64,000 bases of DNA from Dipteris shenzhenensis (lineage: Eukaryota > Polypodiophyta > Polypodiopsida > Gleicheniales): NCBI GenBank assembly GCA_047967505.1, contig CM106538.1, one strand, 5' to 3'. The notes beneath the pieces are model-generated. The model saw nothing but the letters and a program-made list of their open reading frames with translations, had not been told where the DNA came from and made no database searches. Each line of letters starts with the position of its first letter. Within the stretch, counting starts at the first letter, position 1. Positions 52,903-63,309 of the stretch are shown one piece after another. The position numbers and the translations under genes are program-made.

Positions 52903-54895
52903 TTAATCCATGGCTTTCTCCCATTTTTCATTTCCCATGGCTTGCTCAAAAGAAGTGGGTTCTCGTTCCTGTATCACTTTGACCATATAGGCATAGTGAA
53001 TGGCTGTAAATCCATCATATTTCAGCCTATCCACAGGATACCTGACCCTGGTAGACCTGCGCAAAATAGGCTCACTTCCAGGTGCTCTCAAAACATCCCT
53101 GGTCTTCCTTACTCCAGGTGTAACAATAGAAGGAATACCCAACTCATCATCAATGCTCTGTTCTGAGCCACTGGATTCACCATCCACACAAGAGTGACCT
53201 GCATTCACATCAAACATGGGCTTATCTACCTTCTCTTTTCCTTTTTGTGATACCTGCGTACCACTCTCTGCATTGCTTTGAGGGGATTCTCCTGATCTCA
53301 ATCTGCCTGTCCATGGTAAAGTATGTGAACCACTAGTAGAGGACACTCCAGGTCCACTGATATTTTGTGATTGTTGCTGTGCATTCTGTGCAGCATTACC
53401 ATTTTGTGCATCTACATCAATCATCACATTTACTGGTTTATACTAGCTGCTCATCTCATCAAAAACATCTCTGCTCATTGTGAACTTATGTGTAGAAGGG
53501 TTATAGCATCTATACCCTTTCTGCTGCAGAGAATAACCAATGAAGACGCACTTCTCAGCTTCTGGATCCAACTTGGACCTCAACTCATCTGGCACATGGA
53601 CATAGGCAATGCAACCAAAAATCTTCAAATGAGAAATATCTGGTTTCCTACCAGTATACATCTCCTCTGGCATCATGCCATGTATTGTTGCAGTGGGAGT
53701 CCTGTTCATTATATAGACTGCTGTAGCAACTGCTTCAGCCCAATAATAATCTGGTAGATCTTTTTCATTTAGCATAGCCCGAGATACCTCTCCAATATGC
53801 CTATTTTTTCTTTCTACAATTCCATTTTGCTATGGGGTATGACTGCATGAATATTGCTACTTTATACCATGCTCCTACAAGAACCTTGCAAACTCATTTG
53901 AGAGGTACTCTCCCCCTCCATCTGACCTTAGGCATTTTATTTGCAGGCCTGTTTCTTTTTCAACCATAGCTTTGAAAGCTTTGAAGTGCCCAAACACTTC
54001 ACTTTTCTTTTTCATAAAATACACCCACAGTTTTCTACTGAAGTCATCAATAAATGTGATAAAATAGTGACAGCCTCCAATAGATGCAGCTTTTGTAGTC
54101 CACACATTAGAGTGGATTAATTCCAATGGCTTCGTACTCTCTTGAACATGCCTAGGAAAAGGTTTCCTTACCTGTTTCCCAAATTGACAGGCTTCACAAA
54201 CCTTGTGCATTTCTGCAACCTTGAATTTAGGCAATCCTGCAACAATATTTTGGGCTTGCATTGATTTAAGTCGCTGTATATTAACATGACCGATGCATTT
54301 GTGCCAGATATCAATATCTGCAACTACACCGGTCCCATGTGCAAACATTGCTGCACTCAATTCAGACATGTCTGCATCCAACGTAAACATCCTGCCCTTC
54401 TTCTTTCCTTTTGCTATCAAGCGACCATTATTTTTCATATCCTCAACAAAGCATCCACGAGGATTAAATCTGACCTGCAAGCCCTGCTCAACCATCTGAC
54501 CAACAGAAACTAGGTTCTTGGTGATGTTCGGGACATGAAATACATCAGACAAGTATTTCTTTTTCCCATCCTGCATAGACAAAGGAATTTTGCCAATCTG
54601 CACAATAGGATGTGCAGTATCATCACCAGTCTCCACAAATCCTGGTTTTTCCATTTTCCTTGCATCTTGGATCCATCCTGCATGACCTGTCATGTGGTTT
54701 GATGCACCTGAGTCAACAAACCACACATCATTTCGTTCTTCTACACTTGTCATAGAATTGGTCATATGCTGCACCATAAATAGATGCTCATTTTTGTCAT
54801 CACGTTGCCTACTAGAAGATGCATAATTTCTTGCTGCAATTTTCCAGTCATAATGTCATTCTGCTTTTTATAGCAGTCCTTAGCCGAAAAGTGCA
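52903..54895 (-). pseudogene. Copia-B gag tail, protease and integrase
   Basis: From right to left: gag tail (54895-54778), protease VWFVDSGASNHMTGH (within 54777-53875), pre-integrase WHKCIGHVNIQ...CEACQFGKQ, and integrase with LIHSNVWTT (Asp to Asn, as in Copia-A) and LRSDGGGEY. Stops follow at 53875 and 53830. At 53443-53445 TGG has become TAG, and a TAA at 52903 is a G-to-T change relative to Copia-A. The Asn substitution is shared with Copia-A, so the two copies probably descend from one already defective parent. Confidence 0.88.
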
Positions 54896-57108
54896 AGAGT
54901 GCACTGTCTCATATTGAGACGCCCTTCGCGGTGCGGCGAGAGGGTAGTATATGCTATGTGACATTATTTTTCTGATTTGAGGTCATTTCGGGGCCTGTTT
55001 TGGTGGCAGAAGTTTTTCCACAGACACTCAGAAAAGTGGCCTGTTTTGGCTGTGCGACCATTGTTCTACAGGTCCGTGAAAAGTTACCACAGAAATTGCA
55101 TCATATGCCTATGCGTAGAGATATTGGGAGTGACAGTATCATTCTTATTGCCTGTTGATGCAAAATCATCACTAGGAAGTGACTGTGTGGTCAAATACCA
55201 CTTTCGTCAACTTTGCAGATTTGCCTTGTGAGGCAGAAGTTGCGTTTTTTGCAGTGACAGAATATTTTTCAATGTTCTATAATGGCATTTGACTCTCTTT
55301 CACAGATTGTCACTGAAAATCTTGACAAGAACAACTTCCAAGCATGGAAGTTTAGAATGACGAATTTCCTTATGGGAAAAGGCTATTGGGAGTTCATTAC
55401 AGGAAATGAAGAAGAACCAATTCTTCCTAATGTTCCCAATCAACAAGAAATGTAGGCATTTAAAGCCTGGCATGAGAGAGCCAGAAAAGTTATGTACTGG
55501 CTATCTATTAGTATTTCAAGTTCTATGATTGTGCATATTCAAGATGCAAGCATGCCAAAGGAGGCATGGGATACTTTGGCAAAAATGTACAGCACAAATA
55601 TGCAAGCCAAGAAAATGTAGCTCAAGCAAGAGTTGCATGATATGTAGAGAGAAAATATGAGCATCAATGACTACCACATGAAGGTGAAGAAGATTGGAGA
55701 TGCACTTGCTTCCATTGGGTCGCCAGTGGAAGATGATGATTTAGTTTCTGTGACCTTGAATGGTCTAGGAAAGGATAATGCACAGTTCCGAACATCCATT
55801 GCCATCCATGAAAAATTTCCTGATTTTGAGGAGTTGATTGCTCTCCTAATTTCTGAAGAGCAGAGAAATGGTGGTGCATCTTCTTCAGGAGGAACTTCAA
55901 AAGAAACTATCTTCTACTCAAATGCTAGAAGAGGTAGAGGCAGAGGTAGAGCAGGCCGATCTGGAGGCCGTGGCAGAAATCAGAATATGCAGCAAATTCA
56001 AGAAAACCAGTCCTATGGAGGAGGACATGGTAACCTTAGAGGTAGGGGGAGCCAAAGAGGTCGTGGTGGATGGCAGAGAGGCCAAAATGCAAACAACAAT
56101 GTTGAATGCTACTATTCTGGTAAAATGGGTCATATGGCTAAAGATTGCTACAAAAAGCAGAATGACATTATGAATGGAAAATTGCAGCAAGGTAATTATG
56201 CATCCTCTAGTAGACAGGGTGATGACAGAAATGAGAATTTGTTTATGGTGCAGCACATGACCAATTCTGTGACAAGTGTAGAAGAAAGCAATGATGTGTG
56301 GTATGTTGACTCAGGTGCATCAAACCATATGACAGATCATGCAGAATGGATGCAGGATGCAAGGAAAATGGAAAAACTAGGATTTGTGGAGACTGGTGAT
56401 GATACTGCACATCCTATTGTGCAGATTGGTAAAATTCCTTTGTCTATGTAGGATGGGAAAAAGAAATACCTGTCTGATGTATTTCATGCTCCGAACATCA
56501 CCAAGAACCTGGTTTCTATTGGTCAAATGGTTGAGCAGGGCTTGCAGGTCAGATTTAATCCTCATGGATGCTTTGTTGAGGATATGAAAAATAAAGGTCG
56601 CTTGATAGCAAAAGGGAAGAAGAAGGGTAGGATGTTTACATTGGATGCAAGCATGCCTGAATTGAGTGCAACAATGTTTGCACATGGGACCGGCCTAGTT
56701 GCAGATATTGATATCTGGCCTAAACGCATTGGTCTTGTTAATGTACAGCGACTTAAATTAATGCAGGCCCAAAATATTATTGCAAGATTGCCCAATTCAA
56801 GGTTGCAGAAATGCATAAGATATGTGAAGCCTATCAATTTGGAAAACAGGCAAGAAAGCCATTTCCTAGACATGTTCAAGAGAGTAAGAGGCCATTGGAA
56901 TTAATCCACTTTGATGTGTGGACTACTAAAGCTGCATCTATTGGAGGCTGTCATTATTATATCCACTTTTATTGATGACTACAGCAGAAAAGTTTGGGTG
57001 TATTTTATGAAAAAGAAAAGTGAAGGGCTTGGGCATTTCAAAGCTTTTAAAGCTATGATTGGAAAATTGCAAATAAAATGCCTAAGGTCAGATGGAGGGG
57101 GAGAGTAT
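54896..57108 (+). mobile_element. Copia-C fragment (leader, gag, protease, part of integrase)
   Basis: Starts in the leader (similar to Copia-D at 58259) without an LTR or primer site, abutting inverted Copia-B at 54895/54896. It is cut in the integrase after LRSDGGGEY by the LTR of element E at 57109. Sequence follows Copia-A and B more closely than Copia-D. Confidence 0.85.
55282..57108 (+). pseudogene. Copia-C gag, protease and integrase remnant
   Basis: The ATG at 55282 starts MAFDSLSQIVTE-like gag. Stops at 55453, 55618, 55645 and 56449 are all TAG where a sibling copy has CAG or CAA. The knuckle reads CYYSGKMGHMAKDC, so its second cysteine is Ser. The protease VWYVDSGASNHMT is intact. 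A one-base deletion near 56796 and a one-base insertion near 56970 break the integrase. The first catalytic Asp survives (IHFDVWTT) and so does the second (RSDGGGEY). Confidence 0.85.
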
Positions 57109-57279
57109 TGAGAGTGCTCTCAACGGAAGCAAGAACGGAAGAGGGAGAGAGAGAAACAGAGAGCCACACAAGTTTTGGTGGGTGCAGAACCACCCTAATC
57201 TTCTTTTTCATTCATTTATATATGTGTTTGAGTATTGTACATAACCAGGGTAAAGGCACAGTGACCTTTAACCCCCACA
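57109..57279 (-). repeat. Element E 3' LTR
   Basis: 171 bp starting TGTGGGGGTTAAAGG and ending CTCTCA on the minus strand. The tract aagtgggaggt on the minus strand adjoins it at 57280-57290. Confidence 0.85.
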
Positions 57280-57332
57280 ACCTCCCACTTAAAGGACAAT
57301 GTGCCTTTAAGGGAGAACAACCAGTGAGCATA

Positions 57333-57827
57333 CTATCCAATGCCCATCAATACACGACAATACTCAAACCGCTGACTAGGTAGACTCTTCGTCAGCATAT
57401 CTGCAGGGTTATCATCTGTATAAACCTTGACAAGCTCTATGCGCTTGTCCTCAAGTACCTCCCTGATGAAATGGTACCTGACCTCAATGTGTTTGGTCTT
57501 TGCATGAAAGACCGGATTCCGTGCTAGCTGAATAGCACTCATGGAATCACTATGCAATGTCGGTACACCTGTATGAATCCCCAAATCTCCCACTAGCCGA
57601 TCAAGCCATATAGCCTCCTTGTAACCCTCTGTGGCTACAAACATACTCAGCCTCTATGGTAGACAAAGCAATGCACTTCTGTGCACGAGACATCCACGAC
57701 ACTGCACCACCTGCAAAGGTGAACACATAACCAGAAGTGGATCTCCTACTATCCACATGCCCTGCATAGTCTGAATTTGTGTACCCAAGTACACGCATGT
57801 CTCCTTTACCAAAGCAGATGCACATCT
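57333..57827 (-). pseudogene. Element E RNase H and RT thumb
   Basis: RNase H motifs are GYTNSDYAGHVDSRRSTSGY, SWMSRAQKCIALSTIEAEY and, after a frameshift near 57620, VATEGYKEAIWLDRL, LHSDSMSAIQLARNPVFHAK and NPADMLTKSLP. The frame is cut at 57827 by the Copia-D insertion, inside a codon region that continues at 63310 (TKEMCICF). Confidence 0.88.
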
Positions 57828-58128
57828 TGTTGAGATATCAAGCTCTACCCCTGATACATCTCCTGGATGACTATCATTTATGTCACCGCCTATGTTAGTT
57901 GTACTCGTGGTGTAGTTAGACTACCACGTATGTTTTTGGTTTGGGTTCACATATGAACCACGTATTCTAGGTTTGACATATAGGGTATTTCCCTCTTCTA
58001 TTGTATTGTTGTTGTGTGCAAAAGTGAAGAAAGGCTTCACCCTCCAACCTTGTGTCCTCTCTCTCTCTTTTGTGTGTTGTGAAGAAAGCTGAACTTGAGT
58101 CTCCTATCTCTCTCCCTCATTCTTTACA
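57828..58128 (+). repeat. Copia-D 5' LTR
   Basis: 301 bp, TGTTGAGATATCAAGC...CTTTACA. Identical to 63009-63309. Confidence 0.95.
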
Positions 58129-58141
58129 TGGTATCAGAGCC
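58129..58141 (+). promoter_or_regulatory. Copia-D primer-binding site
   Basis: TGGTATCAGAGCC directly after the LTR, the initiator-Met tRNA complement. Confidence 0.95.
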
Positions 58142-58705
58142 TTGTTCGAGGTAAGGAGCTCAAGAAAGCAAGCCAAGTTTGTGGTGTCCTGGTAAGAGGA
58201 CCAGTGTTGCTTTCCTATTTCGAGTTTGGGAGCAAATCTCTGCAGGTAGCACAGCCAGAAGTGCAGGAGTGCACTGTTTCAGATTGAGAGGCCCTTCGCG
58301 GTGTGGCGAGAGCGCAGTATATGCTGCGGGAGAAGGCGAAGCCCTTGGTGACTTTATTTTTTTGATTTGAGGCCGTTTCGGGGCCTGTTTTGAAGGCGCA
58401 AGTTCTTCACAGGCACTCAGAAAAAGGCCCTATTTTTGCTGTGCGACCACCGCGCGGCTAGTCGGTGGAAAGGTGCCACAGAAATTGCATCGTATGCCTG
58501 TGTGTAGAGATATTGGGAGTTGCAGATTCATGCCTGTTGCCTGTTGATGCAAAATCGTCACTAGGAAGTGACTGTGTGGTGAAATACCACTTTCGTCAAT
58601 GTTGCAGATCTGCCCCTGTGAGGGTTTCCGCAGAAGTTTTGCTATTTGCCCTTGTGAGGCATTTGCTGTGTTTACAGGTTGCTGTTGCAATTCGTGTTTT
58701 GTAAA

Positions 58706-60673
58706 ATGTCTGAGAATCTGTCTACCATTGTCAGTGAGAAGCTTGACAAGAACAACTTCCAAGCATGGAAGTTCAGGATGACAAACTTCCTTATGGGAAA
58801 GGGAGTTTGGGATTACATCAGTGGTGAAACTGCAGAACCAATTTTGGGTAATGCTCCCACTCCTGCTGAATTGAAGGCCTTTAAAGAATGGCATGAAAAA
58901 GCCAGAAAATGCTTGTATTGGCTGTCTGTTAGCATTTCAGATTCTATGATTGTGCATATACAGGATGTAGAGACGCCTAAGGAGGCATGGGATACATTGG
59001 TGAAGCTGTATAGGACAAATACCAAAGCACGAAAGATGCAGCTAAAGCAGGAGTTGCACAATGTGCAAAGGAAAAATATGAATATAAATGAGTATTCCTT
59101 GAAGGTGAAAGGCCTTGCAGATTCTCTTGCCTCCATTGGAGCACCTGTTGATGATGAGGACTTAGTGTCCGTGACCTTGAATGGTCTTGGGAAAGATTAT
59201 GCACAGTTTCGGACATCCATTGGAGTCCGTGAAACATTTCCTGATTTTCAGGAACTTATTGCTCTCTTGCTGAGTGAAGAGCAAAGGAATGGTGGTTCAG
59301 CCACCTCAACTTCTCAAGAGACTGCTTTCTACTCGAATACAGGTAGAGGCAGGGGTAGAGGAAGAGGCCGTTTTGGTGGTCGTGCAGGAAATCAGAATCA
59401 GTAGCAACAACAGGAAAACCAGTCCTATGGAGGAGGACGTGGTAGTTCTAGAGGCAGGGGGAGCCAAAGAGGCCGTGGTTCATGGCAAAGGAACCAGCAA
59501 GTAAATAGCAGCACAGAATACTATTATTGTGGAAAGCCTGGACACAAGGAGAATACATGCTATAAAAAACAGAATGACATCAAAAGTGGGAAGTTGCAGC
59601 AAAGCAACTATGCATCATCAAGTGGGCATGGTGACGACAGAAATGAGCACCTTTTTGTGATGCAGCATATGGTTAACTCCATGTCAGGAGATGCTGCAGC
59701 TTGCAATGATGTTTGGTATGTTGATTCAGGTGCCTCTAACCACATGACCAGTCATGGTGAGTGGTTTCATGATGTTAGAAATTTGGATAAGCCAGGTTAT
59801 GTTGAAACAGGTGATGATACTGCGCACCCAATTTCGCAGGTTGGTAAAGTGCCATTGGCTATGCAGGATGGCAAAACGAAGTACTTGGCAGATGTACTTC
59901 ATGTTCCAAAAATCACTAAGAACCTGGTTTCTGTTGGCCAGATGGTTGAGCAAGGTCTGCAGGTTAGATTTAATCCTGATGGATGTTTTGTTGAGGACTT
60001 GAAAAATAAGTGCCGCTTGGTTGCGAAAGGCAATAAAAATGGCAGAATGTTCACCTTGGATGTTGATATGCCTGAGGTAAAAGCTGCTATGTTTGCGCAT
60101 GGGAGAGGTGTCATTGCAGATATTGAGATATGGCACAAGCGCATTGGGCATGTGAATATACAAAGGCTGAAATCCATGCAAACGAAAAACATTGTTGCAG
60201 GTTTGCCTAAATTCAGAGTTGAGGGAATGCAAAAGGTATGTGAAGCATGCCAAATGGGTAAGCAGGCCAGACATGCATTTCCCAAAAATGCTAAGGTGAG
60301 CAGAAGACCTTTGGAAGTGATCCATTCAGATGTTTGGACAACCAAAGCTGCTTCTATTGGTGGATGCCATTATTATGTGACGTTTATTGATGACTACACT
60401 AGGAAGGTGTGGATTTATTTTATGAAGCACAAAAGTGAAGTGTTCAGCCATTTCAAGGCTTTTAAGGCCATGGTTGAAAAAGAGAAAGGTGTGCATATTA
60501 AAGTGCTAAGATCTGATGGAGGGGGAGAGTACTTTTCAGAAGAATTTTGTGAATATCTGAAAGAACAGGGAATTCAAAGGAAGTACTCATGCAGGTCTAC
60601 CCCTCAGCAGAATGGGGTTGCAGAAAGGAAGAACAGGCATATTGCAGAAGTAGGGACGGGCGATCGTAAATGA
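58706..60673 (+). pseudogene. Copia-D gag, protease and integrase
   Basis: The ATG at 58706 gives MSENLSTIVSEKLDKNNFQ, the true gag start. One TAG at 59402 (CAG in sibling copies) lies after the Gly/Arg-rich tail (GRGRGRGRFGGR). The knuckle reads YYYCGKPGHKENTC, first cysteine lost to Tyr. Protease VWYVDSGASNHMT and pre-integrase WHKRIGHVNIQ...CEACQMGKQ are intact, and the integrase has HSDVWTT, LRSDGGGEY and VAERKNRHIAE, so the DDE triad is whole. An extra base near 60650 then ends the frame at 60671. Confidence 0.92.
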
Positions 60674-60680
60674 GAAAAAC

Positions 60681-63051
60681 ATGCCTGATTATTTTTGGGC
60701 TGAAGCAGTAGCAACTGCTGTTTATATTATGAACAGAACCCCCACTGCAGCTGTCCATGGCATGACGCCTGAAGAAATGTATACAGGCCAAAAACCAGAT
60801 ATTTCTCACTTGAAGGTATTTGGTTGCATAGCTTATGTTCATGTTCCTGATGAGAAGAGAACAAAGCTGGATCCAAAGGCAGAAAAATGCATCTTTATTG
60901 GATATGCTCAGCACCAGAAAGGGTATCGCTGTTATAACCCTTCCACCTGCAAAATGCAAGTGAGCAGAGATGTTGTTTTTGATGAAATGAGCAGCTGGTA
61001 TGCACCAACTGTTATGGTAGGAGATGCAGATGCAGGAAATGGGAATGCTGCAATAAATGCAGAGCAGCAATCTCAAGCCTTGAGTGGACCCAGAGAGTCC
61101 TCTACTAGTGGATCTAATGCATGGACAGGGAGATTGAGATCTAGTGAATCGTCACATGGCAACCCTGATAGTGTTGTGCAGGTATCACATAAGGGAAAAG
61201 AAAAAGTAGACCATGCTCTAGTGTTTGATGTGTCTGCTGGTAGCTCTCATGTTGATGGAGAGTCAAGCGGCTCTGAAATGAGCCTTGATGAGGAACTTGG
61301 GATTCCTTCTGTTGTTACACCTGGTGCAAGGAAAAGCAGGCATGATTTAAAGACTCCTGCAACTGATCCAGTTGTACGGAGGTCCACTCGTATTAAGTAT
61401 CCAGTTGACAGGCTGAGATATGATGGGTACATAGCACATCACTATGCTTATATGGTCAAGGTTCTAGAGGAGCCAGAGCCCACATGTTTTGAGGATGCAG
61501 CAGGGCATAAAAATTGGGAAGCAGCTATGGATGAAGAGATGGCTGCCTTGGATGCAAACCACACTTGGGATTTGATGCCTTTGCCTCATGATAAGAAGGC
61601 TATTGGCTGCAAGTGGGTTTACAAAGTAAAGCACAATGCTGATGGGTCTGTTAGCAGGTACAAGGCAAGATTGGTTGCCAAGGGTTTTGCACAGACATAT
61701 GGAATTGACTATGAGGAAACTTTCAGCCCAGTTGCAAGGATGGCAACCGTGAGAGCAGTAATTGCTATGGCTGCTGCAAACGGATGGTCTTTGCATTAGA
61801 TGGATGTGAAAAATGCCTTCTTGCATGGTGATTTGCAGGAAGAGGTTTATATGATGCAGCCGGAAGGTTATGAGGATAATTCACATCCCGATTTTGTATG
61901 CAGGTTGCGCAAAGCCTTGTATGGCTTAAAACAGGCGCCGAGGGCATGGTCAGACAAGATAGGGCAATATCTTGTCACTATTGGATTTCAGATTTCCAAT
62001 TCAGATTTTTCACTTTATGTGAAAAGGACAAACAGAGGGATTGTGCTTATAGTCATCTATGTTGATGACTTGATTATTACAGGTGATAGTGATGCAGACA
62101 TTAATGAAGTGAAGCTGCTGTTGAAGCAGAAATTTGAGATGAAGGATTTGGGAGAGCTGCGTTACTTCTTGGGCATTGAGGTTATTAGATCCCCGAGTGG
62201 GATAAGGCTATTGCAAAGGCAATACGGTTTGGACATGCTGTCCAAATATGGGATGACAGGCTGTAAGCCTATCTCTGTTCCATTGGAGCAGAATGTGAAG
62301 CTCAGGTGAGCTTCTTGAAGATATTACTATGTACAGGCGCATAGTAGGTAGCTTGATTTACATGACTATAACCAGACCAGATTTGAGCTATGCTGTGGGG
62401 CTGGTGAGTCAGTTTATGCAGGCACCGAGGAAGCCACATTTGGATGCGGCTAGGCGCATACTGCGGTATGTGAAGTCCACATTGCATTATGGACTGTTTT
62501 ATGAAGCAGGGTGTGCATTACAGGTACATGGATACACAGATGCTGACTGGGCTGGTAGTGTCTCAGACAGGAGATCTACTAGTGGTTTTATGTTTTCCCT
62601 TGGGAGTGGTGCCATCAGTTGGAGCAGCAAGAAGCAGCCAACAGTTGCCTTGTCGAGCACAGAGGCTGAGTACAGGGGTGCAGCAATGGCTGCATGTGAG
62701 GTAGCTTGGTTACGGAAGCTACTTGCAGATATGGGACTGCCAATTCATGCAGCAGTTGTCATTCATTGTGACAACATTAGCAGCATCATGCTTGCTAATA
62801 ACCCAGTTTATCATGCTAGAACGAAGCACATTGAGGTGCATTATCACTTTGTGAGAGAGAAGGTTCTAGCTGGTGAGATTGATCTTGTCTATGTCAGCAC
62901 TGAGGAGCAGGTGGCTGATATTTTTACGAAGGCATTGGGTACCGAGAAGCTTCGCAGATTTAGGAGCTTGCTTGGTGTACGTGAGATGGATTTGAGCTTG
63001 AGGGGGAGTGTTGAGATATCAAGCTCTACCCCTGATACATCTCCTGGATGA
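60681..63051 (+). pseudogene. Copia-D integrase tail, reverse transcriptase and RNase H
   Basis: The frame resumes at 60681 with [20 protein letters not shown], then [11 protein letters not shown] and SSWY. RT starts near 61500 ([20 protein letters not shown]). It has [31 protein letters not shown], a TAG at 61797 where siblings have CAG (SLH[15 protein letters not shown]), and the catalytic [18 protein letters not shown]. An 11-base deletion near 62300 shifts the frame. RNase H (62329-63051) carries YTDADWAGSVSD, SSTEAEYRG, HCDNISSIMLANNP and VADIFTKALGTE. Confidence 0.92.
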
Positions 63052-63309
63052 CTATCATTTATGTCACCGCCTATGTTAGTTGTACTCGTGGTGTAGTTAG
63101 ACTACCACGTATGTTTTTGGTTTGGGTTCACATATGAACCACGTATTCTAGGTTTGACATATAGGGTATTTCCCTCTTCTATTGTATTGTTGTTGTGTGC
63201 AAAAGTGAAGAAAGGCTTCACCCTCCAACCTTGTGTCCTCTCTCTCTCTTTTGTGTGTTGTGAAGAAAGCTGAACTTGAGTCTCCTATCTCTCTCCCTCA
63301 TTCTTTACA
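63009..63309 (+). repeat. Copia-D 3' LTR
   Basis: 301 bp, identical to 57828-58128. Preceded by the gagggggag purine tract at about 63000-63008 and followed by CATCT. Confidence 0.95.

Larger units (their letters stand above)
51319..54895 (-). mobile_element. Copia-B retrotransposon, truncated
   Basis: Closely related to Copia-A. It has lost about 245 bp of its left LTR, which ends at ttttcctctt and joins directly to internal cccctcgagctc. It also lacks its gag N-terminus, because it ends within the gag zinc-knuckle region at 54895 and is fused there to Copia-C in the opposite orientation. Stops at 51910, 52903, 53443, 53830 and 53875 disable it. Confidence 0.9.
57828..63309 (+). mobile_element. 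Copia-D retrotransposon, recent but defective
   Basis: A 5482-bp element with two 301-bp LTRs that I read as identical, and the 5-bp duplication CATCT on each side (57823-57827 and 63310-63314). It has a TGGTATCAGAGCC primer site, gag, protease, integrase, RT, RNase H and a GAGGGGGAG purine tract. Identical LTRs mean very recent insertion, yet the ORF has two stop codons, a one-base insertion, an 11-base deletion and a lost zinc-knuckle cysteine. The defects must predate the insertion. Confidence 0.95.
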
